A stretch of 64,000 nucleotides of DNA. It comes from Streptomyces drozdowiczii. Lineage in GTDB: Bacteria; Actinomycetota; Actinomycetes; Streptomycetales; Streptomycetaceae. The stretch spans positions 1,550,001 through 1,614,000 of the forward strand of contig NZ_CP098740.1 in NCBI RefSeq assembly GCF_026167665.1, given 5' to 3'. Below are positions 30,667 through 39,417 of this stretch, one piece after another; position 1 is the stretch's first letter; each line of letters starts with the position of its first letter. The translations under genes were made by a program, and so were the position numbers. The notes below the pieces were generated by a model that searched no databases, was not told where the DNA came from, and saw nothing but the letters and a program-made list of their open reading frames with translations.

Positions 30667-31539
30667 ATGGACTGCGAGCCGATATCACTGATCCTGGACA
30701 TTCAGGCAGCCGCAAGACAACTGAGCCCTTTCGGGCGAGAGTTACTGCACGACGATCTCGAAGCGCTGTCCCGGATCCTACTGGACCTGGCCTCCTCGCG
30801 CGGTTGGAACGTCGTCGTTCACGAGCGGTTCACCTCGTGGGTCACACCCCAGCTGGAGAAGTACGACGAAGTCCTGGTGCTGGACAAACTCTTCGTCATG
30901 CCGGTCGGCGGGGACGGCCCCCGCTATCACCATGTGGCCGCGCACCGACGCCTGGGAGCCGGGGAGCAGCTGGTGCTGGACCTTGCGGGTCTGCCCGACA
31001 GCCTGACTGAGGGGGGCGCCGGCGTGCGCGTGGCCGTCGTGGACGACGCGATGTACAGCGGGGATACCCTGGACGGGGTTCTGGGCCGTCTTGCCTCGTA
31101 CGACTTCGCCGTCGAGCAGGTATTCGTCTCCGCAGCAACCGAGCGGGCACGTCAGCGTCTGGAACGGCACGGTGTGCCTGTGGACACCTATGCCCCCGAG
31201 CCGGTCCGGGGCGACGTGATCCATGCCCACGACGTTTATCCGTGGTTGCCCCATTCCGGACGGCGCGCGGAGCCGCCGGGGACGCGGATGCCCGCGCGCC
31301 GTATCTCGCCGCTCCTGCACCGCAGCGGTGCCTGGCTGACGGATCCCGCACTGGCTCAGGCGCCGGACCTGCGGAGGATCGCGGTCTCCGCGGTGGACCG
31401 GCTGAGCGTCCGCCTCGGGCGTGAACCTGTGGCCGCGGATGTTGCCCTGCTGGGCACACATGTCGCGGTCCCCCTGCCGTGTGCTTCCGACGTGCCGGAT
31501 AGCACACCTCTGAGACAGCTTCTGGCCGCTCTCCTCTGA
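30667..31539 (+). CDS. Type I phosphoribosyltransferase-like protein with a TTA codon
   Basis: 290-residue protein. The PRPP-binding motif VAVVDDAMYSGDT (residues 122-134) marks the type I phosphoribosyltransferase fold. The flanking sequence is unlike purine or orotate enzymes, so the acceptor is unknown; a nucleoside-like step is possible. It starts one base after the upstream stop, so the two genes are co-transcribed. Leu26 is encoded by TTA (30742-30744). That codon requires the bldA tRNA in Streptomyces and would tie expression to development. Confidence 0.75.
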   Translation: MDCEPISLILDIQAAARQLSPFGRELLHDDLEALSRILLDLASSRGWNVVVHERFTSWVTPQLEKYDEVLVLDKLFVMPVGGDGPRYHHVAAHRRLGAGEQLVLDLAGLPDSLTEGGAGVRVAVVDDAMYSGDTLDGVLGRLASYDFAVEQVFVSAATERARQRLERHGVPVDTYAPEPVRGDVIHAHDVYPWLPHSGRRAEPPGTRMPARRISPLLHRSGAWLTDPALAQAPDLRRIAVSAVDRLSVRLGREPVAADVALLGTHVAVPLPCASDVPDSTPLRQLLAALL

Positions 31540-31614
31540 ACTGCCCACGCCCGCGGAACTTCGCACGCGCAGCGCGTTCATGACCCGGGCACCTCGACTC
31601 TGAGGGACTTCTCC

Positions 31615-31716
31615 ATGCAACCAGCGTCGCCACAGACGGCTCCGGTACCCACTCTCGAAGTATCCATCTCCGCGGTCGCGAACCGCCCCCTACACGAAGG
31701 GAGTTCCTGTTGCTGA
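31615..31716 (+). CDS. Possible 33-residue peptide ending in Ser-Ser-Cys-Cys
   Basis: A short ORF in the 170-bp gap before the next enzyme gene. GAGGGA lies 7-8 nt before its ATG and its stop overlaps the start of the downstream gene. The product is charge-poor and ends GSSCC. It could be a peptide scaffold or precursor, or a leader affecting translation of the next gene. Its third-position GC is low (about 60%), which argues against a long-established gene, so confidence is low. Confidence 0.3.
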   Translation: MQPASPQTAPVPTLEVSISAVANRPLHEGSSCC

Positions 31717-32585
31717 ACAAGGCCGCTTCTCCCCTCCAGTTCGCCGCTGACACGGGACAGGTCCGTACAGTCCTCGTCGCCGTTCTCGACAGCCTCCGCT
31801 GGGACTCCTTCCAGGAAGCCCGGACGCCGGTGATCGACGAAGTGTGCTCTGTCACCGAGCAGCGGATGAGTTACGCCAGTTGGACCCTGCCCAGTCATTC
31901 CTGCCTCTTCTCCGGGCTGCTCCCCTGGCGCCCGGAACCAGGCCGGGTGGCTGCGGCAACGTACCGCGACGACTTCCTGTTCTGGTCCTACCTGCTCGCC
32001 GGCGACGAGAAACACGCCGGTAACTTCCACCCGACCATGAGCCTCGCAGGCATGGCGCAGGAGTGCGGCTGGTCGACCCACGCACGGGTGTCCATGCCGG
32101 TCCTCCGGCCTGAAGCAGGACTGCGCCACGGATTCCCCGACTACGACCTTTCGCCGCAAGGCAGCGGCCTGGGGGCACAGGCATCCAGCATTCGGCTGGC
32201 TGAGGACCGGCCGAACCTGTTGTTCATCAATGCCGCGGAGACGCACTACCCGTTCATGCTCCCCAAGTCCCGTCTGCCCAGGCTCCCCGGAGCCCACGGT
32301 GTGGCCGGTCGCGACCTGGCCGACGGAGCCACCGGCCCGAGTGACGGCTATCTACTGAACTTTTCCGAGGCCGACTACCTGGAGATGAAGGCGGCCCAGG
32401 TACGTGCCGTCGAAGTCGTGGACCGCCGGCTCGGTGTGGTGATCGAGAATCTCCCCAAACCCCTCGCGGTCATCGTCACAGCCGACCACGGTGAACTCTT
32501 CGGAGAGGACGGCATGTTCGGCCACGGCCCCTACTTCCACCCCGCCCTGTTCCAGGTGCCGCTGGCGATGGGAGTGGTCCGTTGA
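31710..32585 (+). CDS. Alkaline-phosphatase-superfamily hydrolase/transferase (sulfatase-like fold, no formylglycine site)
   Basis: 291-residue protein with the metal-site pattern of the superfamily: LDSLRWD (Asp27), the nucleophile region SYASWTLPSHSC (Thr59) and VTADHGELFGEDG (Asp259, His260). True sulfatases need CxPxR for formylglycine, which is absent. A Thr nucleophile is found in phosphoethanolamine/phosphoglycerol transferases and phosphodiesterases, so a phospho- or sulfo-transfer role is inferred. TTG start at 31710, preceded by AAGGGAG. The stop overlaps the next start (TTGA). Confidence 0.75.
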   Translation: MLNKAASPLQFAADTGQVRTVLVAVLDSLRWDSFQEARTPVIDEVCSVTEQRMSYASWTLPSHSCLFSGLLPWRPEPGRVAAATYRDDFLFWSYLLAGDEKHAGNFHPTMSLAGMAQECGWSTHARVSMPVLRPEAGLRHGFPDYDLSPQGSGLGAQASSIRLAEDRPNLLFINAAETHYPFMLPKSRLPRLPGAHGVAGRDLADGATGPSDGYLLNFSEADYLEMKAAQVRAVEVVDRRLGVVIENLPKPLAVIVTADHGELFGEDGMFGHGPYFHPALFQVPLAMGVVR

Positions 32586-35188
32586 GTACGGCGGTCTCCT
32601 CGCACTCGGCCGGATATGGGTCACACGGCGGCTCGGGCTCCGACGCCCCGCTCTCCACGCTGGCCGCAGAAGTGCAGAATGCCTGCGGGCGCATCGCTCC
32701 GCATGCCGTCCGCACCCCCACCGTTCGACTGCCCTGGCTGGACACCGAGCATCGCGAGGTCTGGGCCAAGCTGGAGTGCTGGCAAGTCTCCGGCAGCTTC
32801 AAGGCACGCGGTGCGCTCAACGCGCTGGCCGGGTTCGAGCCGGGCCAGATGTCGGTGACCGCCTCGGCGGGCAACCACGGCCTCGGGGTTGCCTTCGCCG
32901 CGCGGACACTCAGCCAGCGAACCCGTGTGTTCGTTCCCACCACCGCCTCCGAGCTCAAGGTCCGGCGGATCGCGGCAGCCGGTGCCCAGGTGACGGTGGT
33001 CGGCCGCGACCTCAAGGAAGCGACAGACCATGCGGTGGAATACGCGCGGCGCCACGAGCTGCCGTTCATCTCTCCGTACGCCGACTGGAACGTCGCGGCG
33101 GGTCAGGGCACCTGCATGGTCGAAGCCGTCGAGGATGCGGGCGCTTTCGACACCGTCGTCGTACCCCTCGGCGGTGGAGGTCTGCTGAGCGGAGTCGGCG
33201 CCTACGCGGTGGAGCAGTCCCCCGGCACGCGGCTCATAGCCACTCATCCCGAGGTGTTCAACCGGCCCTTCGGCCAGGATTCCATCGACAACTGCCTGCG
33301 CATGGCCACACCGCCGACCTACGCGGACGGCCTCGCGGTGCAGCACACCTTCGCCAATCCGCTGGCCGACGTGCTGGAGCGACTGCTGAGCGAGGTGCGC
33401 TCCGTCTCGGAGAACGAAATCGTTCTCGGTATCTACGCGCTGCTGCACGAGCACAGCCTTCTGGTCGAAGGAGCGGCAGCGACAACCGCGGCTGCGCTCC
33501 TGAGCGGCAAGGCACCCGAGGACACGGGGCGCACCCTCCTCGTCCTCTCCGGAGGCAACATCTCCTCCTCCGCTCTGGCCCGCGCCATCGTTGCTGAGGT
33601 CCACGACGAGCATCTGCGCATCGGCCTCGGGCTCCGGCGGAACGTGCCGGTCCTGGAGAAGAGCGAGGTGGCCGGGCTCGGCGAGCAGCTCGCGAAGGAC
33701 CACCCCCGGCCCGGCACAGCCGCCGGCTCACCGGATTCCGTCCCTCCGAACTCCCGCTGGGCCGAGTCGTCGCTGTCGCTGAACGACGCGGACGCACGCG
33801 CGGAGGACCATCAGCGCTACCTCGAAGCTGTCTCGCTGCCGAAGGCCAAGGTGGCCCACGAGGCCCTCGACCGGTTGCGTGACCTGGCGGACGGCCTGGC
33901 TCAGGAGCTGCGGTCACCGGAGTCCGGTCTTCCGGACGTGGCCCCCGGGGCCCAGGAAGACGTGCTGCGTCTGCTGCTCCGCGTGCGCGAAACGCTCACG
34001 AACGGGCTCGAGTGGGCGAGCCCCGCGTACGACCAGAGCCGGCGGGTGAACTTCTACGACACATCGGCACAGGCCGCGGGAGGTGTCAACTACGCCCGTT
34101 ACGGGACGAACGACCTGCGTACCCTGGAGCTCGGACTCACCGACATGCTCGGTCTGGCCCACAATGGTACGGAACTGCTCGCCACTTCGAGCGGCATGGC
34201 CGCCTACCAGGTGATCGAGAGTCTGCTGTTGCGTCACGCGGTCGAGCCCGGTGACACCATCGGCTATGCGCCGTACATCTATTTCGAGGCCGCCGAGCAG
34301 CTCGAAGGACTCCGCTTCCTCAACCACGTCCGTGCGGAGCGCTACGACGCGGATCTGCTGGTCGACATGGTCGAGAAGCACGACGCGAAGGTCCTGTTCG
34401 CGGACCCGGTGAACAATGTCGCCGGACTTCCCGTAGTGGATCTGCGTCGGCTCGCGGAGCTCACCGAGCGCAGGGAAGGCTGGTCGGACCGCTGGCTGGT
34501 CATCGACGGCACCATGGTCTCCGGTGCGCTGAACGTCTTCGACCTCTTCAACCAGCCGGGGCACCCACAGATCCTCTACTACGAGAGCGCCAGTAAGTAC
34601 GCGCAGTTCGGACTGGACCTGCAGATGGCCGGCGTCTGCGTGGTCCCCAGCCACCTCGCGGCCGCGGCCAGGACGATCCGCCGTAACACGGGCACCATCC
34701 TCTACCCGGACGCCCTCGCCCGCTTCCCGCGTGCCGACCGTGGTGCCTATCTGAACCGCATGGTCCAGATGTCCGCGAACGCGCGCGTCATCGCGGATGT
34801 GCTGCGCGCTGACCCCCGCATCGCCGAGCACATCCTGGTCGGCTGGGTGGACGACTGGAGGGACCGGGACTGGGCCCATGGCGGCGCCGTTCTGACGGTC
34901 GAGTTCCGTCGTGCCGGGCTGAACAACCGGGACGGTCTGGAGGCCGTCATCGAGCGCATGCTCGGCAATGCGCGTGCGCGCGGGGTGCCGCTCGTCAAGG
35001 GACTCAGCTTCGGTTTCTCAACGACCCGTATCTCCGCGGCCTCGGCCATGGCACAGGGCTCGGACCCCTTCCTCCGCTTCTCCGTCGGAACGCACGCGCA
35101 GGAGGCGATAGAGCAGCAGGCGGCGGCTGCCGCCGACGCTGTCTCCGAGTACCTGCGCACGTTCGACACCCCTATGAGTAAGGCCTGA
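32582..35188 (+). CDS. Fusion of a fold-type II PLP ammonia-lyase and a fold-type I Cys/Met-metabolism PLP enzyme
   Basis: 868-residue protein. Residues ~25-340 are a threonine dehydratase/ammonia-lyase domain: PLP Lys74 in SGSFKARGALN, SAGNHGLGVAF, and the phosphate-binding loop PLGGGGLLSGV. Residues ~430-860 resemble the trans-sulfuration (cystathionine gamma-synthase/lyase) family, with TSSGMAAYQV, DPVNNVAGLPV, and the PLP Lys672 in ESASKYAQFGLD. Each half has its own cofactor lysine, so two successive amino-acid steps are likely, for example alpha,beta-elimination followed by gamma/beta-replacement or retro-aldol chemistry. I know of no standard enzyme with this fusion. TTG start overlaps the upstream stop. 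Confidence 0.82.
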   Translation: MSTAVSSHSAGYGSHGGSGSDAPLSTLAAEVQNACGRIAPHAVRTPTVRLPWLDTEHREVWAKLECWQVSGSFKARGALNALAGFEPGQMSVTASAGNHGLGVAFAARTLSQRTRVFVPTTASELKVRRIAAAGAQVTVVGRDLKEATDHAVEYARRHELPFISPYADWNVAAGQGTCMVEAVEDAGAFDTVVVPLGGGGLLSGVGAYAVEQSPGTRLIATHPEVFNRPFGQDSIDNCLRMATPPTYADGLAVQHTFANPLADVLERLLSEVRSVSENEIVLGIYALLHEHSLLVEGAAATTAAALLSGKAPEDTGRTLLVLSGGNISSSALARAIVAEVHDEHLRIGLGLRRNVPVLEKSEVAGLGEQLAKDHPRPGTAAGSPDSVPPNSRWAESSLSLNDADARAEDHQRYLEAVSLPKAKVAHEALDRLRDLADGLAQELRSPESGLPDVAPGAQEDVLRLLLRVRETLTNGLEWASPAYDQSRRVNFYDTSAQAAGGVNYARYGTNDLRTLELGLTDMLGLAHNGTELLATSSGMAAYQVIESLLLRHAVEPGDTIGYAPYIYFEAAEQLEGLRFLNHVRAERYDADLLVDMVEKHDAKVLFADPVNNVAGLPVVDLRRLAELTERREGWSDRWLVIDGTMVSGALNVFDLFNQPGHPQILYYESASKYAQFGLDLQMAGVCVVPSHLAAAARTIRRNTGTILYPDALARFPRADRGAYLNRMVQMSANARVIADVLRADPRIAEHILVGWVDDWRDRDWAHGGAVLTVEFRRAGLNNRDGLEAVIERMLGNARARGVPLVKGLSFGFSTTRISAASAMAQGSDPFLRFSVGTHAQEAIEQQAAAAADAVSEYLRTFDTPMSKA

Positions 35189-35193
35189 TCCAC

Positions 35194-36645
35194 ATGAAGA
35201 AGCTTCTGGTCGTCGGTCTGGACGGCGCGACGTTCGACGTCATGGACCGCTATGTGCGCAAGCACACCGACGGGGCCCTGGCGCAGCTGTACCGGTCGGG
35301 GACGGTACGGACGCTGAAATCCACACTCCCCTTCTTCACCGGTCCGGCGTGGACCACCTGCATGACCGGGCTCCGCCCCGATCAGCACGGTGTGTTCCAC
35401 TGGCGCGGGCGGTTCGACGCCGAGCGCGGGAACCGCCCGCTGGTCTCCACACGCCACCTGGAGGAAGCGTTCCTCTGGTGGTACGTGCAGCAGCAGGGCG
35501 GCCGGGTGTCGGTCACCAACTTCCCCATGGCCTACCCCGCACCCCCCACGGAAGGGGTGTTCGTATGCGGCACGCTGTCGCTGGAGGACGCACCGGGCCA
35601 GACCTGGCCGCCCCACCTGGCGGAGGATCTGAAGAAGCGTCTTCCCGGTTACCGCTACGAGATCGAGAAGGGCCTGTCGTTCGTCGACCGCCCGGCCGAG
35701 TTGCGCAAGCACATCCTCGAGGTGGGCGGCAACCACCTGGCCGCCGCCATCGACTTCGCAGAGCCCTCCAGTGCCGACCTGGTGGTGCATGTGGTCACCG
35801 TGACAGACCGCATGCAGCACTTCTTCTGGGATCACGAGGACGGCACCGACAGCGCGGTCTGGGATGCCTACGCGTTCGCCGACGAGGCTCTCGCCAAGCT
35901 GCTCGCCCAGCAGGACTGGGACAACATCGTGGTGGTCAGTGATCACGGGGCCGGCCCGTCCCGGCAGGTGTTCCAGACCGATGACTGGCTTGTCGAGCAC
36001 GGTTGGGCCCAGCGCGGTGCCGACGGCCGCGAAGTGGACATGCACAAGTCCTGGGCGTACGCCGGTGAGGAGCCGGAAATCGCCGTCTACGTCAACCGAC
36101 AGGACCGCCAGGGTTACGGCGTACCGGCCGAAGAGTTCGCGCTGTTCCTGAATGAGCTGCGGGAAGGGCTGCTCGCCGTCCGTGCCCCGGAGACCCAGCA
36201 GCCGGTGTTCCAGCAGGTCCTCGTCGCCGCAGACATGTACGACGGCCCGCTCCGGGACCTCGGCCCGGACCTGATCCTGATCCCCGCCGACGGGATCCAC
36301 CCCCGGCCGGGACTTGCCGGCACGCTGTTCACGGAGCCCGGAGGCCTGATCAGCGGTCACCGGATCGACGGGATCTTCTTGGCCGGCGGCGCCGACTTCC
36401 CGTCGTCCCCGAACCGAGCCGCGAACCGGCCGTTGGAGATGTCGGAGGTGTTCTCCGTACTCTGTGCGGCCCAGGGAGTGGCCGTGCCCGACGGCATCCC
36501 GGTCAGCTCCCTGCTCGCCGAACTCGATATCCAGTACACGGTCGACGAGGGACTGCACTGGACGCACCAGGTCGACGGGGAACCCGCGCAGCAGGCGGAC
36601 TCGCCCGACATGCTGCGCCGTCTCGCGGAACTCGGTTACCTGTGA
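35194..36645 (+). CDS. Type I phosphodiesterase/nucleotide pyrophosphatase-like enzyme
   Basis: 483-residue alkaline-phosphatase-superfamily enzyme. Metal-binding and nucleophile motifs are VVGLDGATFD (Asp10), FFTGPAWTTCMTGL (Thr54), DRMQHFFWDH (Asp205, His209) and VVVSDHGAG (Asp250, His251). The order fits nucleotide pyrophosphatase/phosphodiesterases and phosphoglycerate-mutase-like enzymes. No signal peptide is seen, so it acts in the cytoplasm. Six bases separate it from the PLP fusion gene, and its stop overlaps the next gene. Confidence 0.82.
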   Translation: MKKLLVVGLDGATFDVMDRYVRKHTDGALAQLYRSGTVRTLKSTLPFFTGPAWTTCMTGLRPDQHGVFHWRGRFDAERGNRPLVSTRHLEEAFLWWYVQQQGGRVSVTNFPMAYPAPPTEGVFVCGTLSLEDAPGQTWPPHLAEDLKKRLPGYRYEIEKGLSFVDRPAELRKHILEVGGNHLAAAIDFAEPSSADLVVHVVTVTDRMQHFFWDHEDGTDSAVWDAYAFADEALAKLLAQQDWDNIVVVSDHGAGPSRQVFQTDDWLVEHGWAQRGADGREVDMHKSWAYAGEEPEIAVYVNRQDRQGYGVPAEEFALFLNELREGLLAVRAPETQQPVFQQVLVAADMYDGPLRDLGPDLILIPADGIHPRPGLAGTLFTEPGGLISGHRIDGIFLAGGADFPSSPNRAANRPLEMSEVFSVLCAAQGVAVPDGIPVSSLLAELDIQYTVDEGLHWTHQVDGEPAQQADSPDMLRRLAELGYL

Positions 36646-37511
36646 TGGCCGGTGGAGTGATCCGGCACGCGACCGGAGACGACCGGGCTCCGGCCCTGCG
36701 TCGCATCGCCGCGGCCGAGCCCGGTGCGACGTGGACGGACCCGGACATCTGCCGGCGCAATCCGCTGCTCGCTGTGCGGCTGCGCCGCAGCGTCCTGATG
36801 CGCTGTTACAACGGCGACTACCACACAGACGTCTTCGACGAGGCGCGCCTGGCCGGCCGGATCGCCGATGGATGGGAACGGGTGCTGTTCTGGGGGCCCG
36901 AGGATCAGGTGAGCCGCGTGGCCGAGTTGTTCCACGCACCGGGGTGCCCCCCTGGGTCAGTGCTTGACGGCCTGTCCCTCGGCACGCACACCTCTCTGCC
37001 GGGGGAAGAGCTGTACGGCCGGGGGCATGTCGAGGTCGCGCGTACGGGCAGCACCCAGGGCGACTCCGCAGGAGCCACCGAAGCGATCCTGTGGGATCTG
37101 GGGCGGATCCTCGCGGGGGCACGCAAGGGCGAGGTGCTCCACACTCTCTCCTGTGTGCCGCGCAACCGCCGCTCGGCCCACGGGGTGCCCGGCGGGGCGG
37201 CCATCCATCGTCTCCATACACGGGCAGTCGGCTCCCGGCACTGGGGAGTCGCCCCGTTCTACGTCATGGTGGGCGGTTCCTTGGAGCTCCTGGACTACCG
37301 GGAGGTGAGCTTCGAGGAGAGGTACGTGCGCCACGGGTTCGCCACATGTGGCACGGTGCACATGAGTGACACCGTGTCGGCGAGCCTGGTCGCGGACCTG
37401 TGCGAGCTGAACGGGTTCGACGTGAACATCCGCACTGTTCAGGCCGAACCACTCGGCCTGCGGGATGCTCCGGCGCCGGCCCGGCCGGGGGACCCACACG
37501 GCCCCGGGTGA
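36645..37511 (+). CDS. Protein of unknown function in the cluster
   Basis: 288-residue soluble protein with no family I recognise. It opens IRHATGDDRAPALRRIAAAEP, has a conserved-looking core around SLGTHTSLPGEELYG and ends after FATCGTVHMSDTVSASLV. Many His and Cys residues are spread along it but no metal motif is clear. The ATG overlaps the upstream TGA; a GTG three bases earlier is also possible. Its stop overlaps the next start (GTGA). Tight coupling on both sides indicates a dedicated step or subunit in this pathway. Confidence 0.7.
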   Translation: MAGGVIRHATGDDRAPALRRIAAAEPGATWTDPDICRRNPLLAVRLRRSVLMRCYNGDYHTDVFDEARLAGRIADGWERVLFWGPEDQVSRVAELFHAPGCPPGSVLDGLSLGTHTSLPGEELYGRGHVEVARTGSTQGDSAGATEAILWDLGRILAGARKGEVLHTLSCVPRNRRSAHGVPGGAAIHRLHTRAVGSRHWGVAPFYVMVGGSLELLDYREVSFEERYVRHGFATCGTVHMSDTVSASLVADLCELNGFDVNIRTVQAEPLGLRDAPAPARPGDPHGPG

Positions 37512-37870
37512 CGCACCTGGATCTACATGCCCCCGAGGGCACCCTGGTCGAAGCCGCCGCCGATCGTGGCGAAGCGTGCACGGTCGCGGTCTGCGACCTG
37601 AACGACGCGCGGTCCGTTCCCGTGCAGGCCGCTCTGGTGCGGGGCGGGTTCCGGCTGACCTATATCAGCCCGCCCAAGGTGGTGCCTTCTCCAGAAGGCC
37701 CTCAAAGCATTCCGCTGCGCGGTGGTTTCTGCCGAATCCGCACCGACGCGCCGATCGCCGCCCCGTACTACCTGGAGCGTGGGCCGTTGTCGGAGACCGA
37801 GAAAAAGCTTGCCGTGCAGTACCGGGATCTGCTCGGCTCCTGGAGAAGGGAAACGCCTCCCAATGAATGA
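37508..37870 (+). CDS. Small protein of unknown function, coupled to the preceding gene
   Basis: 120-residue protein starting at GTG 37508. It has the segment EACTVAVCDLNDARSVPVQA and a tail YRDLLGSWRRE. Neighbouring genes overlap it at both ends (GTGA upstream; the ACP gene begins at 37863, eight bases before this stop). It may form a complex with the preceding unknown protein or with the ACP. No recognisable domain. Confidence 0.68.
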   Translation: MTHLDLHAPEGTLVEAAADRGEACTVAVCDLNDARSVPVQAALVRGGFRLTYISPPKVVPSPEGPQSIPLRGGFCRIRTDAPIAAPYYLERGPLSETEKKLAVQYRDLLGSWRRETPPNE

Positions 37871-38174
37871 GACCGAAATCGGGTGTGCAGGTCCTACCGC
37901 ACAGCCGGCCATTACAGAGCAGGTCATGCGCGAAGCAGTCTCCGCCGTTCTCGCCGTACGCCTCCCCGACGGGGAGGACGAGGCCCCCGAGTTCACCGTC
38001 GGCGGCCCGCAGTCCACTCGGTTGGAAAGCATCGGCGTGGACAGCCTGCTGATTGCGGAAATCATCGTGGAGCTCGAAGAGCGTCTCGAAGTCCTGCTGG
38101 AACTCCGTTCCGGGACACGGCTGGAAACACTGGCCGAGCTGCACTCCTCGCTCACACCGGTCGGCCCGTCGTGA
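37863..38174 (+). CDS. Acyl/peptidyl carrier protein
   Basis: 103-residue stand-alone carrier protein. The phosphopantetheine attachment motif is LESIGVDSLLIAEI with Ser61 in DSL, followed by the helical ELEERLEVLLEL expected for the family. It should hold an acid activated by the ligase encoded immediately downstream (GTGA overlap), while the SDR or other cluster enzymes modify it. A 4'-phosphopantetheinyl transferase must be supplied from elsewhere. Confidence 0.88.
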   Translation: MNETEIGCAGPTAQPAITEQVMREAVSAVLAVRLPDGEDEAPEFTVGGPQSTRLESIGVDSLLIAEIIVELEERLEVLLELRSGTRLETLAELHSSLTPVGPS

Positions 38175-39417
38175 CCACGGGACCGCAGCGCATACGGTCC
38201 ACCGACGTGTGGGAGGCGGGACGGACGACCAGCTGGGACGAGGTGACCCGGCAGGCCGAGCGGCTCAGGGAACAGGTGGCCGCGGCCAGGCCGTCCACCG
38301 TCGCCACAGCCGTGCCCGCCGGACAGGCCCTGGTGACAGCCCTCGTCGCCGCACGCGACATGGACTCGACGGTGGTGATCATCGGCCCCTCGGTCTCCGA
38401 CGACCGCCTGGCCGCGCTCGGAGTGGACGCCGTGGTGGAGTGGCCGGAAGCGTCGAAGGACTGCACCGTGCGGCGACTAACGGGGACGGCAGAGGTGCCA
38501 GCCCCGCGGAACCGGGTCTGTGTCTGCTCTCCTCGGGCACCACCGGTGAGCCGAAGCCGACCCACTGGCCGTGGCGCACGCTCGCGCGCGGCGAGTGGGG
38601 CAGAGGAAGCGAACACTGGGCGATCGGTTACGCCCCGCACAGCTTCGCGGCGGTTTCAGCGACGTGCCAGGCGCTGGGGCGGGCAGCGCGCGTGGAGTTC
38701 GTTCGTCCGGCGGAACTGGCCACGGCGCGGCCGGACGCTGCTCCGCTGACAGTCGCGGCGGGCACGCCGTCATTCTGGCGGCTCGCCGCGATCGCGAACC
38801 GGGACCCGGCCGAGTTCCGGCGTGTGAACACCGCAACGATCGGCGGGGAGCCCGTCGACGCGTCGTTGCTACGGCTGCTCGGCGACATCGTTACACCGAC
38901 GCGTATCAAGCAGATCTTCGGCACGACGGAGCTCGGCACGGTCCTCCACGTCGACGATGGTCGTCCCGGACTCCCCGAAACACTGCTCGGGCACCGACTT
39001 CCGAATGGCGCCGCTTTCGACGTCCGCGACGGACACCTGTGCATTTCGGTCGGCCCTGGTGCGCCATTCGTCGACACCGGGGACGAGGCAAGGATTGACG
39101 ACGGCCGCGTACATGTGATCGGCAGGGCCGGGATCTTCGTGAATGTCGGCGGCCTCAAGGCGAACCCCTACCGGGTCACCCAGGTGCTGCAGCAACACGA
39201 GTCCGTCCTGGCCGCGCGGGCCTACGGGCTGCGGAACGCGCTGCTCGGCAAAGTGGTGGCCGCTGACGTCGTGCTGCGTCCGGGCAGTGATCCCCTGCTG
39301 CTGATACCTGAACTCAAGCGGTACACCGCCGGTCTGCTGGATGCCCACGAGCGCCCACGGCGCATCAGGAGCATCGAGAGTCTGACAGTCGCCGAATCCG
39401 GAAAGGTTCGACTTTGA
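38171..39417 (+). CDS. AMP-forming acyl/aminoacyl ligase (one apparent frameshift)
   Basis: Adenylate-forming enzyme, small for the family. The P-loop-like LLSSGTTGEPKPT near 38524, GGEPVDASLLRLL near 38845, IFGTTELGT near 38917 and the C-terminal FVNVGGLKANPY near 39130 support it. It should activate a carboxylic acid as an adenylate and load the adjacent ACP. The reading frame moves from 2 to 1 at the four-C run 38502-38505; one added C gives continuous EVPAPAEPGLCLLSSG. A real null mutation cannot be excluded. The N-terminal domain is short compared with full-length ligases. Confidence 0.78.
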
